Source of the DNA: G963666535 sp963666535
Lineage (GTDB): Bacteria; Bacillota; Clostridia; Oscillospirales; Oscillospiraceae
NCBI GenBank assembly: GCA_963666535.1
Contig: OY762913.1
Location: 2,728,001 to 2,792,000, forward strand
Length of the DNA: 64,000 nucleotides
Reading direction: 5' to 3'
Both the position numbers and the translations under genes were made by a program. The notes beneath the pieces are model-generated. The model saw only the letters and a list, made by a program, of their open reading frames with translations. It was not told the DNA's origin and did not search any database. How positions within the stretch are numbered: position 1 is the first letter of the stretch; the number at the start of each line of letters is the position of its first letter. Shown here one piece after another: positions 41,105 through 48,845 of this stretch.

Positions 41105-42057
41105 ATATCACCTGTCAAGAGGCGGCCCTCTGGCTGCGGGGACAGAATGATTTTTTGATCCTGACCCATGTCCGGCCAGATGGGGATACCATCGGCTGCG
41201 CCGCCGCCCTGTGCGATACCCTGCGTAAGATAGGCAAAACGGCGTATGTATTACCCAATCCAGGTGTCACCTCCACTTACGTGGATTATATGACGCCCTA
41301 TCTGGCGCCTTGTGGCTTTGCCCCGGCAACTGTGGTCACTGTGGATATCGCCACCCTGACCCTGCTTCCGGACAATGCCGCCCCATACAGCGGTAACATA
41401 GCGCTGTCCATCGACCACCACCCCTCTAACGAAGGCTTCAGCACCCGAAACTGCTTGGACTCTGCCTGTGCCGCCTGCGGTGAAATTTTGTACGTCATCT
41501 GTCAGCAGCTTGCACCGCTGGACGCCAGGATTGCGGAGCTTCTCTACGTGGCCGTTTCTACTGACACCGGCTGCTTTGTTTACAGCAACACCACACCCAA
41601 TACCCATCGGGTCGCTGCGTCTCTTATGGAATTCGGTGATTTTTATAAGTCGGTTAACAAGCGCTGCTTCCGCACAAAGTCCTGGAAGCGTCTTCGTCTG
41701 GAGAGCATGCTGGTGGACGGCATGGAACTGCTGGACAACGGAACTGTTGCCATAGCGGTTATCTCGCTTGCTATGATGGCCCAAGTGAACGCTACCGAGG
41801 ATGACGCTGAGGATCTTGCCGCTTTCGCGGGACAAATTGAGGGCATCCGTGTATCCGTCACCATTCGGGAGCTGACACCAACCTGCTGCAAGATTTCCCT
41901 GCGCACAGACGACAGCCTCAATGCCACCCGCACCTGTGCCCTGCTGGGCGGCGGCGGCCATAAGGCGGCAGCGGGTGCCACGATAGAAGCCACGCTTCCC
42001 GAAACCAAGGTTGCCATTCTAACCGCCATCCACGCCGTTCAACACGAGAACGGCTGA
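41101..42057 (+). CDS. nrnA: DHH/DHHA1 phosphoesterase (NrnA-like)
   Basis: The GTG at 41101 overlaps the rbfA stop. The 318-residue protein has HVRPDGDTIGCAAAL at the N-terminus, the DHHPSN motif (about residue 105) and the C-terminal DHHA1 signature LLGGGGHKAAAGA. NrnA-type enzymes degrade nanoRNA and pAp, and often lie between rbfA and truB as here. Metal-binding Asp and His residues are intact. Confidence 0.92.
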   Translation: MNITCQEAALWLRGQNDFLILTHVRPDGDTIGCAAALCDTLRKIGKTAYVLPNPGVTSTYVDYMTPYLAPCGFAPATVVTVDIATLTLLPDNAAPYSGNIALSIDHHPSNEGFSTRNCLDSACAACGEILYVICQQLAPLDARIAELLYVAVSTDTGCFVYSNTTPNTHRVAASLMEFGDFYKSVNKRCFRTKSWKRLRLESMLVDGMELLDNGTVAIAVISLAMMAQVNATEDDAEDLAAFAGQIEGIRVSVTIRELTPTCCKISLRTDDSLNATRTCALLGGGGHKAAAGATIEATLPETKVAILTAIHAVQHENG

Positions 42058-42082
42058 TTTCACCGAACAAGGGGGCTTTCTT

Positions 42083-42958
42083 ATGCCCAATGGGATCATC
42101 ATTATTGACAAGCCTCCCGAATGGACCTCTCACGACGTGGTAGCCAAGCTGCGGGGCATTCTCCATGAAAAGCGGATTGGCCATGCTGGAACGCTGGACC
42201 CTATGGCCACCGGCGTATTGCCCGTGTTTGTTGGCCGTGCCACCCGCGCCGTAGAGTTTGCCGCCGAGGGGGACAAGGAATACTTCGCCGGGCTTCGGCT
42301 GGGGCAGGTTACGGATACGCAAGATGTAACCGGCACAGTTTTAGCGCAGCACCCCGTCTCGGTTTGCCGCGACCAATTGGAGGCCGCATTGACTTGCTTT
42401 CGGGGGGATATCCTGCAGATTCCGCCCATGTATTCCGCCATTAAAGTGGATGGAAAAAAACTCTATGAGCTGGCCCGCCGCGGCAAAGAGGTAGAGCGAA
42501 AGCCCCGCCCCATCACCATCCACACACTGGAGATCATGCAGCAACTCGGCAACACCGATTTTCTTCTGCGGGTGGAATGCTCCAAGGGTACCTATGTCCG
42601 AACGTTGTGCCACGATATTGGCACTGCCCTTGGCTGCGGCGGTGTCATGTCCAGTCTTCGCCGCACCCGCGCCGCCGGTTTTTCCATGGAAACGGCCCTG
42701 ACTCTGGACGCCGTGCAAGCTGCTGCCGATGAAGACCGAGCCGACGCGCTGCTCCTACCCGTGGATTCCTACTTTTCCCGTTATCCCGCCCTGACGATTG
42801 ACCGTACACAGGAAAAGAAGTGCCGAAACGGCGCAAGCTTTGCCGCACCGGGAGAAAATGGAATTTATCGGGTTTATAATGAAAACCAGGAATTTTTGAT
42901 GTTAGGCCAGCAGGAAAACGGCATGCTGATCACCATGAAAAGTTTTTTTGAAGTTTAA
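42083..42958 (+). CDS. truB: tRNA pseudouridine-55 synthase
   Basis: The 291-residue enzyme has the catalytic-Asp motif GHAGTLDPMATGVL (Asp near residue 41), preceded by IIDKPPEWTSHDVV, and the C-terminal PUA-like part. It makes pseudouridine 55 in the T loop of tRNAs. It follows nrnA by 25 bases. A 350-base structured gap separates it from ribF. Confidence 0.96.
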   Translation: MPNGIIIIDKPPEWTSHDVVAKLRGILHEKRIGHAGTLDPMATGVLPVFVGRATRAVEFAAEGDKEYFAGLRLGQVTDTQDVTGTVLAQHPVSVCRDQLEAALTCFRGDILQIPPMYSAIKVDGKKLYELARRGKEVERKPRPITIHTLEIMQQLGNTDFLLRVECSKGTYVRTLCHDIGTALGCGGVMSSLRRTRAAGFSMETALTLDAVQAAADEDRADALLLPVDSYFSRYPALTIDRTQEKKCRNGASFAAPGENGIYRVYNENQEFLMLGQQENGMLITMKSFFEV

Positions 42959-43001
42959 CCCAGCGCGGGAGATATTGCCTTTGCATGACATAATATCTGT
43001 T

Positions 43002-43187
43002 GAACAAAGCAAAAACATAATCATATCAATACTTCCAAGCTGTTTTTGTTTTGTTCATGTGCAGCGTGTGTCTGCAAATCCAAACAGACAGTCATCAATG
43101 TATCTGAAGCAGCAAAACGGATCTGTTTTGCCGCCCCAAAGGACAGAAACTGTCCTTTGGGCAAATGCGATACGAAAATCGCATTTG
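43002..43187 (+). other. Array of four stem-loops before ribF
   Basis: Four consecutive inverted repeats fill the truB-ribF gap: 43002-43017 with 43041-43056 (15 of 16 pairs), 43112-43118 with 43125-43131 (7 pairs), 43135-43146 with 43150-43161 (12 perfect pairs, loop AAA), and 43162-43171 with 43178-43187 (10 perfect pairs). None has a proper T run. The rest of 42.96-43.31 kb holds no gene. It does not show the FMN riboswitch core. Confidence 0.65.
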
Positions 43188-43314
43188 TTCAGTGGACATT
43201 ACATAAGGCATGATCGCGCGTGTTTTGCCGTGCGGATCTAAGTGAAGTATGCCCACGGCACACAGTCTGGCGCTCCCAGGAACGCCTATTACCCTTTGCA
43301 GGGAGGTTTCTTTT

Positions 43315-44217
43315 GTGGAACAAAAAAATCGTGTCATTGCCCTTGGTTTTTTTGACGGCGTTCATATCGGCCACGGAGCATTACTCACCCGCGTCGGCGA
43401 AATCGCAGCGCAAAAGAACGCCGCACCTGCCGCCGTAACCTTTGACACTCACCCCGAACATCTCATTCTGGAACACCCCGTCCCGCTGCTCTCCTCCCCC
43501 GCCGAGCGCGCGGATTTGATGCGCCGTCTATACGGCATCCGGGATGTTATCGTGGCACCGTTTGACGAACATATGATGCACATGCCATGGGATCGCTTTC
43601 TCACCGACTATCTGGTTCAAACGTGGAGTGCGGTTCATCTTGTGGCGGGCAGCGACTTTCGTTTTGGCTATCAAGGGCAAGGTACCGCAGAGCGGCTGGC
43701 TGCCAAATGTGCTGCGCTCGGTTTGGGCTGTGATATCATTGCGCCCGTGGTGTACAATGGTATTCTCGTCTCCTCCACCTATATCCGCACACTGGTGGCT
43801 CAGGGCAACATGGAGCGAGCCGCGGCTTTTCTGGGTCATCCTTACACGTTAACCGATACTGTCTCCCACGGGAGTCGGATCGGCTCCCGAATTGGCTTTC
43901 CCACGGCTAACCTCTGTTTTTCTCCCGAGATGATCATTCCCGCCTATGGTGTTTATGCCACTATGGCTTACCTCCCCAACGGCAACAGCTACCCCGCGAT
44001 CACGAATGTGGGCGTTCGGCCCACGGTATCCACAAGTGGCAATATTACGGTGGAAAGCCATCTTCTTGACTACACCGGCAATCTATACGGACAGACGGTA
44101 CGTCTGGAATTTCGCCACCGCCTACGGGGGGAAACCCGCTTTGTAAGCCTGGACGCACTGCGGCAGGCTATCTCCCAGGACGAGACCCGCACCAGAAAAT
44201 ACTTTCAGTCTGTATGA
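43315..44217 (+). CDS. ribF: Bifunctional riboflavin kinase/FMN adenylyltransferase
   Basis: The GTG at 43315 follows GGGAGG by eight bases and gives the usual N-terminus NRVIALGFFDGVHIGHGALL. The 300-residue enzyme has the adenylyltransferase domain first (about 1-180), then the riboflavin kinase domain with GSRIGSRIGFPTANL, YGVYAT and ESHLLDY. It makes FMN and FAD. It ends the nusA-infB operon, before a strong terminator. Confidence 0.95.
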   Translation: MEQKNRVIALGFFDGVHIGHGALLTRVGEIAAQKNAAPAAVTFDTHPEHLILEHPVPLLSSPAERADLMRRLYGIRDVIVAPFDEHMMHMPWDRFLTDYLVQTWSAVHLVAGSDFRFGYQGQGTAERLAAKCAALGLGCDIIAPVVYNGILVSSTYIRTLVAQGNMERAAAFLGHPYTLTDTVSHGSRIGSRIGFPTANLCFSPEMIIPAYGVYATMAYLPNGNSYPAITNVGVRPTVSTSGNITVESHLLDYTGNLYGQTVRLEFRHRLRGETRFVSLDALRQAISQDETRTRKYFQSV

Positions 44218-44236
44218 TACAGCAGCGTCCCTTTTA

Positions 44237-44276
44237 AAAAGGGCGGTATGATCCGTAGGATCACACCGCCCTTTTG
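44237..44276. terminator. Bidirectional terminator between ribF and spmB
   Basis: An 18-base-pair stem with one mismatch (44238-44255 with 44259-44276) is flanked by A residues on one side and T residues on the other. Confidence 0.92.
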
Positions 44277-44298
44277 GTTCCCCACTCCGCGCCTTGCT

Positions 44299-44823
44299 TC
44301 ACTCGCCGAACACCACGCCCACTGCCCAAGCTGCTGCCACAAAGCCTGCAATGTCAGCGCATATGGCGGCAGGAATGGCATGCCGCGTTTTTGAAATGCC
44401 CGCTGCGCCGAAGTAGACAGCCACGGTGTAAAAGGTCGTCTCAGTTGACCCCAGCATCACGGCGGCAACCCGTCCCACCCGGGAATCCACCCCATAGGTA
44501 TTGATTAGGTCTGCGCCCACCCCCAGCGCCGCACTGCCGCTGAACGGCCGCACCAAAAGCAGTGCCACCGTCTCGGCAGGGATTCCCAACAGCTCCAGCA
44601 CCGGCGCCAGCAGCTGTGCCAGCAGTTCCATAGCGCCCGAGGCCCGCAGCATGGACACAGCGGGCAGCAAAATGATCAGCGCCGGAACGATACGCAGCAA
44701 AACTTCCAGCCCTTCTCCGGCGCCGGAAACCAGCGCCGAATAGACATCCACCCTCCGCCCCAAAGCATATAGGGCCACGCCCGCCAAAATAAGGGGAACC
44801 AGCATGGCAAACAGCTGCCCCAT
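44299..44823 (-). CDS. spmB: Spore maturation protein B
   Basis: The 174-residue membrane protein belongs to the nucleoside-recognition (Gate) family and matches SpmB: VPALIILLPAVSMLRASGA, LVRPFSGSAALGV and the STETTFYTVAVYFGAAGI motif. SpmA and SpmB help dehydrate the spore core. The start lies one base after the spmA stop. It shares a terminator with ribF. Confidence 0.92.
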   Translation of the reverse strand: MGQLFAMLVPLILAGVALYALGRRVDVYSALVSGAGEGLEVLLRIVPALIILLPAVSMLRASGAMELLAQLLAPVLELLGIPAETVALLLVRPFSGSAALGVGADLINTYGVDSRVGRVAAVMLGSTETTFYTVAVYFGAAGISKTRHAIPAAICADIAGFVAAAWAVGVVFGE

Positions 44824-44824
44824 T

Positions 44825-45409
44825 TCAGTGCCTCCAGAGTTTTGCCATCACTTTGGCAGCGCAGATCCCCACCGTCACCGAGATTGCTGATGCAAGCCAT
44901 ACGGCAGGCACGATATCAAACGGCGTGGCGCATCCGGCTGCGGCCCGCACGCTGGCCACGGTAGTGGGGATTAGCTGGATGGACGCTGTGTTGCATACCA
45001 CCAGCATACACAAGTCGTCTGAGGCCACGCCCGGCATCCTCCTGCTCATCCGGCGGGTGGCGGCTAATCCCAGCGGAGTAGCGGCGTTTCCCAGCCCCAG
45101 CAGATTCGCCGATACATTCGCTGAAATGGCGTCCATTACCTTTCCGTCCTCTCGAAAGGATGGAAACAGACGACACAGCAACGGCTTGAGCAAATTTGAC
45201 AGCTTTTCGGAAAGTCCCGCTCTGCGCATAACCTCCATCACGCCCATCCACAGACACAATGCCCCCGCCATTGCAATGCTCAGTTCTACCGCATCCGCGG
45301 CACCCTCCATCGCGGCGGCCGCCACCGCAGGTCCGTTCCCCAGCCAAAGCCCGCACACAATTGAGACAATTACCATTGCCGTCCAGATCACCGCCATTCC
45401 CACAGGCAC
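44825..45409 (-). CDS. spmA: Spore maturation protein A
   Basis: The 194-residue partner of SpmB shows LCLWMGVMEVMRRAGL, NVSANLLGLGNAATPLGLAA and the CNTASIQLIPTTV motif of SpmA. The start is one of several close GTG codons (45415, 45409, 45403) behind AGGAGGT; 45409 or 45403 gives the better spacing. Both Spm proteins are membrane proteins made during sporulation. Confidence 0.92.
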   Translation of the reverse strand: MPVGMAVIWTAMVIVSIVCGLWLGNGPAVAAAAMEGAADAVELSIAMAGALCLWMGVMEVMRRAGLSEKLSNLLKPLLCRLFPSFREDGKVMDAISANVSANLLGLGNAATPLGLAATRRMSRRMPGVASDDLCMLVVCNTASIQLIPTTVASVRAAAGCATPFDIVPAVWLASAISVTVGICAAKVMAKLWRH

Positions 45410-45553
45410 ATGCACCTCCTATCTCTGTTACATTTACGAGAAGCAAGTCTGGGTTATACCCTTCTAGATTTCCGGTTTTTTGACTTTTCCTCCATGTTTA
45501 CGGTTTATTTTTCCCTTTTTTATGTAATAAATGGTGAATTTTGCCGTTTTCTC

Positions 45554-45581
45554 TTGACACGTATATACTATATGTTATAAT
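45554..45581 (+). promoter_or_regulatory. Consensus promoter of the small AbrB-type gene
   Basis: TTGACA (45554-45559), 16 bases, TATAAT (45576-45581). This matches both hexamers exactly and predicts strong vegetative expression. Confidence 0.88.
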
Positions 45582-45648
45582 TAGGTGGAATCAGGAATGC
45601 TTAAAACTACATACTGAATTGATCTCATAATGATGGGAGGTATTACGA

Positions 45649-45888
45649 ATGAAATCTACCGGAATCGTACGCAAAGTGGATGAGTTGGGCCGGATTGTTC
45701 TTCCGATTGAGCTTCGCCGCACACTTGACATCGCAGAGAAGGATTCCCTTGAAATCTATGTGGATGGCGCTTCTATTATCCTAAAGAAATATCAGCCAGC
45801 CTGCATTTTTTGCGATGACTCTAAAGATATCGTAAACTTCAAGGGCAAGAACATCTGCTCTCGTTGCATGAAAGAACTTTCACGCTAA
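45649..45888 (+). CDS. AbrB/SpoVT-type regulator with C-terminal zinc-ribbon-like part
   Basis: The 79-residue protein has an AbrB swapped-hairpin DNA-binding domain (residues 1-50; STGIVRKVDELGRIVLPIEL) followed by CIFCDD and, 17 residues on, CSRC, two Cys pairs that could bind zinc. AbrB proteins repress transition-phase genes. Its N-terminus is very like that of SpoVT at the right edge. GGGAGG precedes the ATG, and a consensus promoter and a perfect terminator make it a single-gene unit. Confidence 0.88.
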   Translation: MKSTGIVRKVDELGRIVLPIELRRTLDIAEKDSLEIYVDGASIILKKYQPACIFCDDSKDIVNFKGKNICSRCMKELSR

Positions 45889-45897
45889 ACACTCCAT

Positions 45898-45931
45898 AAA
45901 AACGCCGTCTCTACCAAGAGACGGCGTTTTT
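45898..45931 (+). terminator. Terminator of the AbrB-type gene
   Basis: AAAAACGCCGTCTCT (45898-45912), loop ACCA, AGAGACGGCGTTTTT (45917-45931): a perfect 15-base-pair stem ending in T residues. Confidence 0.95.
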
Positions 45932-46003
45932 ATTTGCCCCTTATTTGTTATTTTCAGGAAGCATAACCTAAAATTATACTATTGGTATAATTCCTAATTT
46001 TTT

Positions 46004-46858
46004 TTATGCTGTTGGATTGTTTTTCCTTTTTTCGACTGATAAATCATACAACTTGTTTCTCGGCAAACCCAATTCCCCCGCTGTCTGCCGCACAGCATCC
46101 CGCAGGGAAGCACCCTCTCCACGTAGGGTAGCCACCCGCTCCAGTCCCATATCCATGCGATCTTCTTCGTTGACGCACGGCGGACAGCTACCCTCGACCA
46201 CAAGGACAAATTCTCCTCTGGGCGGATTCTCGTCGTACCAAGTAATCGCCTCCTCCAGCGTTGTGCGGCGGATTTCCTCATGCAGCTTGGTCAGCTCGCG
46301 GCATAACGCCACACGGCGTTCTCCGCCAAATGCGTCGCGTAGGTCGCTGAGTGTTGCGCTCAGTTTATGGGGGGCTTCATAAAAAATCATGGTGCGCTGC
46401 TCTCCCGCCAACGATAAAAGGTGCTCCCTACGGTTTTTCTTGTTCATGGCAAGAAAGCCCTCAAAGGTAAAGCGCTCCGTCGAAAGTCCCGACGCGGCAA
46501 GCGCCGTCACCAGGGCGCAAGGCCCCGGGATTGAAACAACGGGAACATCATGTGCCGCGCACAGCGCCACCAGCTCCTCACCGGGATCACTGATGGCGGG
46601 CATGCCCGCGTCAGTGACCAATGCGCAGTCTTCCCCCGCCAAAATGCGGCTGAGCACCAGCTCGCCGCTAGCCTTGGTATTGTGGCGGTAATAGCTGACC
46701 AGTGTCTTTTTCAGCTGCATATGGTTAAGCAGTTTCAAGGTTATTCTGGTATCCTCTGCCGCGATAAAATCCACCTGCTCCAGCGTCTGACGCATGCGGA
46801 TGGAAATGTCGGACAAATTGCCGATTGGGGTTGGGACAAGATAAAGTGTTCCTGCCAT
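46004..46858 (-). CDS. rsmI: 16S rRNA 2'-O-ribose C1402 methyltransferase
   Basis: The ATG at 46858 follows GGAGGTAC and gives the family start GTLYLVPTPIGNLSDIS. The 284-residue SAM enzyme has FIAAEDTRITLKLL, ALVTDAGMPAISDPGEELV and IFYEAPHKL. It methylates C1402 of 16S rRNA. It follows the trmN6-like gene by 20 bases; the two probably form one operon. Confidence 0.95.
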   Translation of the reverse strand: MAGTLYLVPTPIGNLSDISIRMRQTLEQVDFIAAEDTRITLKLLNHMQLKKTLVSYYRHNTKASGELVLSRILAGEDCALVTDAGMPAISDPGEELVALCAAHDVPVVSIPGPCALVTALAASGLSTERFTFEGFLAMNKKNRREHLLSLAGEQRTMIFYEAPHKLSATLSDLRDAFGGERRVALCRELTKLHEEIRRTTLEEAITWYDENPPRGEFVLVVEGSCPPCVNEEDRMDMGLERVATLRGEGASLRDAVRQTAGELGLPRNKLYDLSVEKRKNNPTA

Positions 46859-46878
46859 AATTAAAGTACCTCCGCAAT

Positions 46879-47514
46879 TTATAGTCGAAGTAAGTTGGGC
46901 AGCACCGTCAGGGAGGGCTTCCCGTTTTTCACCGCCTCCACCAGTACAGTGGAGGGTGCGCGATCCGGGGCGTGACACACCATCTGCAGCCGTTTCGGCT
47001 CCAGCCGGTTCTCCCGCAGGGCGCAAAGCACGTCAACAAGACGCTCCGGCCTGTGACAGAGGGCGACCCTTCCGCCGTTATTGACAAGACGGGCAGCGGA
47101 AACGCACAGCTCTTCCAGCGTGCAGGTCTCCTCGCAGCGCGCCCGACCACCTGATTTCCCGTTTCTTTTTGGAAAATACGGTGGGTTGGAGATGACTAAA
47201 TCAAAGGCTTCGGGCGCAAATGGTTTTTGCCGCAGATCCCCGCCTATGATTTCGCCGGGCAGCTCGTTCTCCGCCAAATTGCGCCGAACCAGTTCTGCCG
47301 CGTCTGCGTCCAGTTCCACTCCCGAAAGGCTGACAAAAGGCTCCCGCGCGGCCAACAAGAGCAGAAGACTCCCGGGGCCGCAGCCCAGATCGCACACAGC
47401 GTCCCCCTGCTTCACTGTGGCAAAGGCCGCTAAGGCCAGGCTGTCACCCCCCAGTTTAAAGCATGTGTCCGATTGGCGCAGGGTGTAGGGGCCGACAACT
47501 TCTGTTTTTCCCAT
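46879..47514 (-). CDS. trmN6: tRNA1(Val) A37 N6-methyltransferase-like protein
   Basis: The 211-residue class I methyltransferase has SAM motif VCDLGCGPGSLLLLLAA (about residues 39-55), ELDADAAELVRRNL and the catalytic NPPY in DLVISNPPYFPKRNG. The N-terminal QSDTCFKLGGDSLALAAF is typical of COG4123 proteins, which lie next to rsmI in many Firmicutes. The exact tRNA substrate is inferred from family naming. Confidence 0.85.
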   Translation of the reverse strand: MGKTEVVGPYTLRQSDTCFKLGGDSLALAAFATVKQGDAVCDLGCGPGSLLLLLAAREPFVSLSGVELDADAAELVRRNLAENELPGEIIGGDLRQKPFAPEAFDLVISNPPYFPKRNGKSGGRARCEETCTLEELCVSAARLVNNGGRVALCHRPERLVDVLCALRENRLEPKRLQMVCHAPDRAPSTVLVEAVKNGKPSLTVLPNLLRL

Positions 47515-47562
47515 GCCGTTTCCTCCCGTTTTCTTCTATTTTGTTTGCCGCTTCGGCCTCTG

Positions 47563-47985
47563 TCAAGAAAATCGGCGCGACGGACTGTCAGCAAAAAGCG
47601 CATCAATAACGAAGATCATTTGATTCCTGAACCCAATATCGAAAGCAAGGTTGGGATTTGAATGATTCGTCAAAACAGAGAAATTAAGATGCCTATAAAA
47701 AAAATTCTTAAATTCTGTCATAAACGGTCCCCATCGCTCGTTATAGAAGTGAAAAAGCCCAAAAGGGAGAGGGATGAGAGTCCAATGCAGTAAGTCATGC
47801 GATGCCTGACCAAGTGTATCTTTAAGAATAAGGAAATAAAGGAAAGGAGGAACTGCAATAAAAAACATGATTACGATTCCCTTAGCCGTATCCATGCCTT
47901 CCATTTTTACGATAAATTCATTTTCTGATAACAAAGGATTAAATATTGTAAAAAAAACAAGCGCTATCTTTATTTTATTCTCCAT
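47563..47985 (-). CDS. Possible two-helix membrane protein, antisense to the lipoprotein start
   Basis: The frame from ATG 47985 would give 140 residues with two hydrophobic stretches (KIALVFFTIFNPLL and GIVIMFFIAVPPFLYFLIL) and a Phe/Tyr-rich soluble part. Its first 40 or so codons lie opposite the signal peptide of the lipoprotein gene, so not both can be ordinary genes as drawn. A shorter start at 47868 avoids most of the overlap. No clear ribosome binding site supports either start. The stretch has low GC. It is the only frame that covers 47.56-47.87 kb. Confidence 0.3.
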   Translation of the reverse strand: MENKIKIALVFFTIFNPLLSENEFIVKMEGMDTAKGIVIMFFIAVPPFLYFLILKDTLGQASHDLLHWTLIPLPFGLFHFYNERWGPFMTEFKNFFYRHLNFSVLTNHSNPNLAFDIGFRNQMIFVIDALFADSPSRRFS

Positions 47986-48682
47986 TTTGTTTTCTTTCGC
48001 ATTACTAAGCGCTTGCTCGGAAGGAGCCGGTGAAGCCAATGATACCGGTGATTTCATCGCCGCCGAAGATCTGACTCAAATTGAACTCATCGATGATACC
48101 AACAGAGACTTCGTCGGAAAAGAAATACAAAGCGATTCAGCAAAGGTGATTGACTCAGGCGAGCTGCCCAATGTTCTGAATGGCTCTGTGACGGAGGACC
48201 CGGCAGCGTATGAAATTCCAGAAAACACAATTGTCCAATCCACCGCAGCTGATGAGATGTTCCTTGGCACATCCATACAAGAAATTGAGGTATCGGGAAC
48301 TAGGACGCCGGAATTAATCGCGCCGAACGGCGCCGAAGGCATTTTTTCGCAGGGAAATGCCGCAGGGTGGGCCTGCAAAGCAGGCGATACCATAATCTGG
48401 TCATTTGAAAAATATCCCCTTACAAACGGACAGAACCAAGCCCTTGCAGTCGGCTATATCAAAGATGGGGTGATGTATGAGTCGCAGGTATATCAAGATA
48501 GGTTAAGTGCCACCTATCAATTGGATGTCAGCGAGGACGGAATTTACTATATCTATTTCATCTCCGCTTCCTCTGATCCTATTTCTCTGAAAGAAGGCGA
48601 AATTAAAACAAACAGCGCAACAGAGAAAACATTTAATGAAACAGATCCTGTCACAATGACCAGCGCTCGTTTTACGTTTTAA
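47945..48682 (+). CDS. Lipoprotein of unknown function, probable ATT start
   Basis: The product has a classic lipoprotein signal (VKKTSAIFILFSILFSFALL then SAC). The only codon that places it right after a start, six bases behind AAAGGA, is an ATT at 47945; ATG codons at 47867 and 47894 would put 17-26 extra residues before the signal. The mature part (about 220 residues) is acidic, with a region AGWACKAGDTIIWSFEKYP and a beta-rich end with ISEDG-like and YYIYFISASSDP strands. I know no family. GC is clearly lower than in the neighbours, which hints at transfer. A terminator follows at 48770. Confidence 0.65.
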   Translation: MVKKTSAIFILFSILFSFALLSACSEGAGEANDTGDFIAAEDLTQIELIDDTNRDFVGKEIQSDSAKVIDSGELPNVLNGSVTEDPAAYEIPENTIVQSTAADEMFLGTSIQEIEVSGTRTPELIAPNGAEGIFSQGNAAGWACKAGDTIIWSFEKYPLTNGQNQALAVGYIKDGVMYESQVYQDRLSATYQLDVSEDGIYYIYFISASSDPISLKEGEIKTNSATEKTFNETDPVTMTSARFTF

Positions 48683-48769
48683 AAACGGCCTTCCGTTCCA
48701 TCCAGGATACCGGGCGGGCTGAAAGGAACAACACTGAAACGCCTGAATTTTAATTGCAAGTACCAGCAG

Positions 48770-48813
48770 GAAACGGGATAGGCTTTAATACGCCTACCCC
48801 GTTTCTTGATTTT
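48770..48813 (+). terminator. Terminator after the low-GC islet
   Basis: GAAACGGGATAGGC (48770-48783) pairs with GCCTACCCCGTTTC (48792-48805) apart from a two-base internal mismatch; TTGATTTT follows. Confidence 0.75.
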
Positions 48814-48845
48814 CAGCATAAACGGAAGCGCGGTTTCACCAGGCC

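Noticed and set aside
42948..43241. Plus-strand frame of 97 codons before ribF
   Set aside because: It is made almost wholly of the hairpin array and has no ribosome binding site.
42959..43314. FMN riboswitch before ribF
   Set aside because: The conserved FMN-element core is absent and the stems do not form its six-helix layout.
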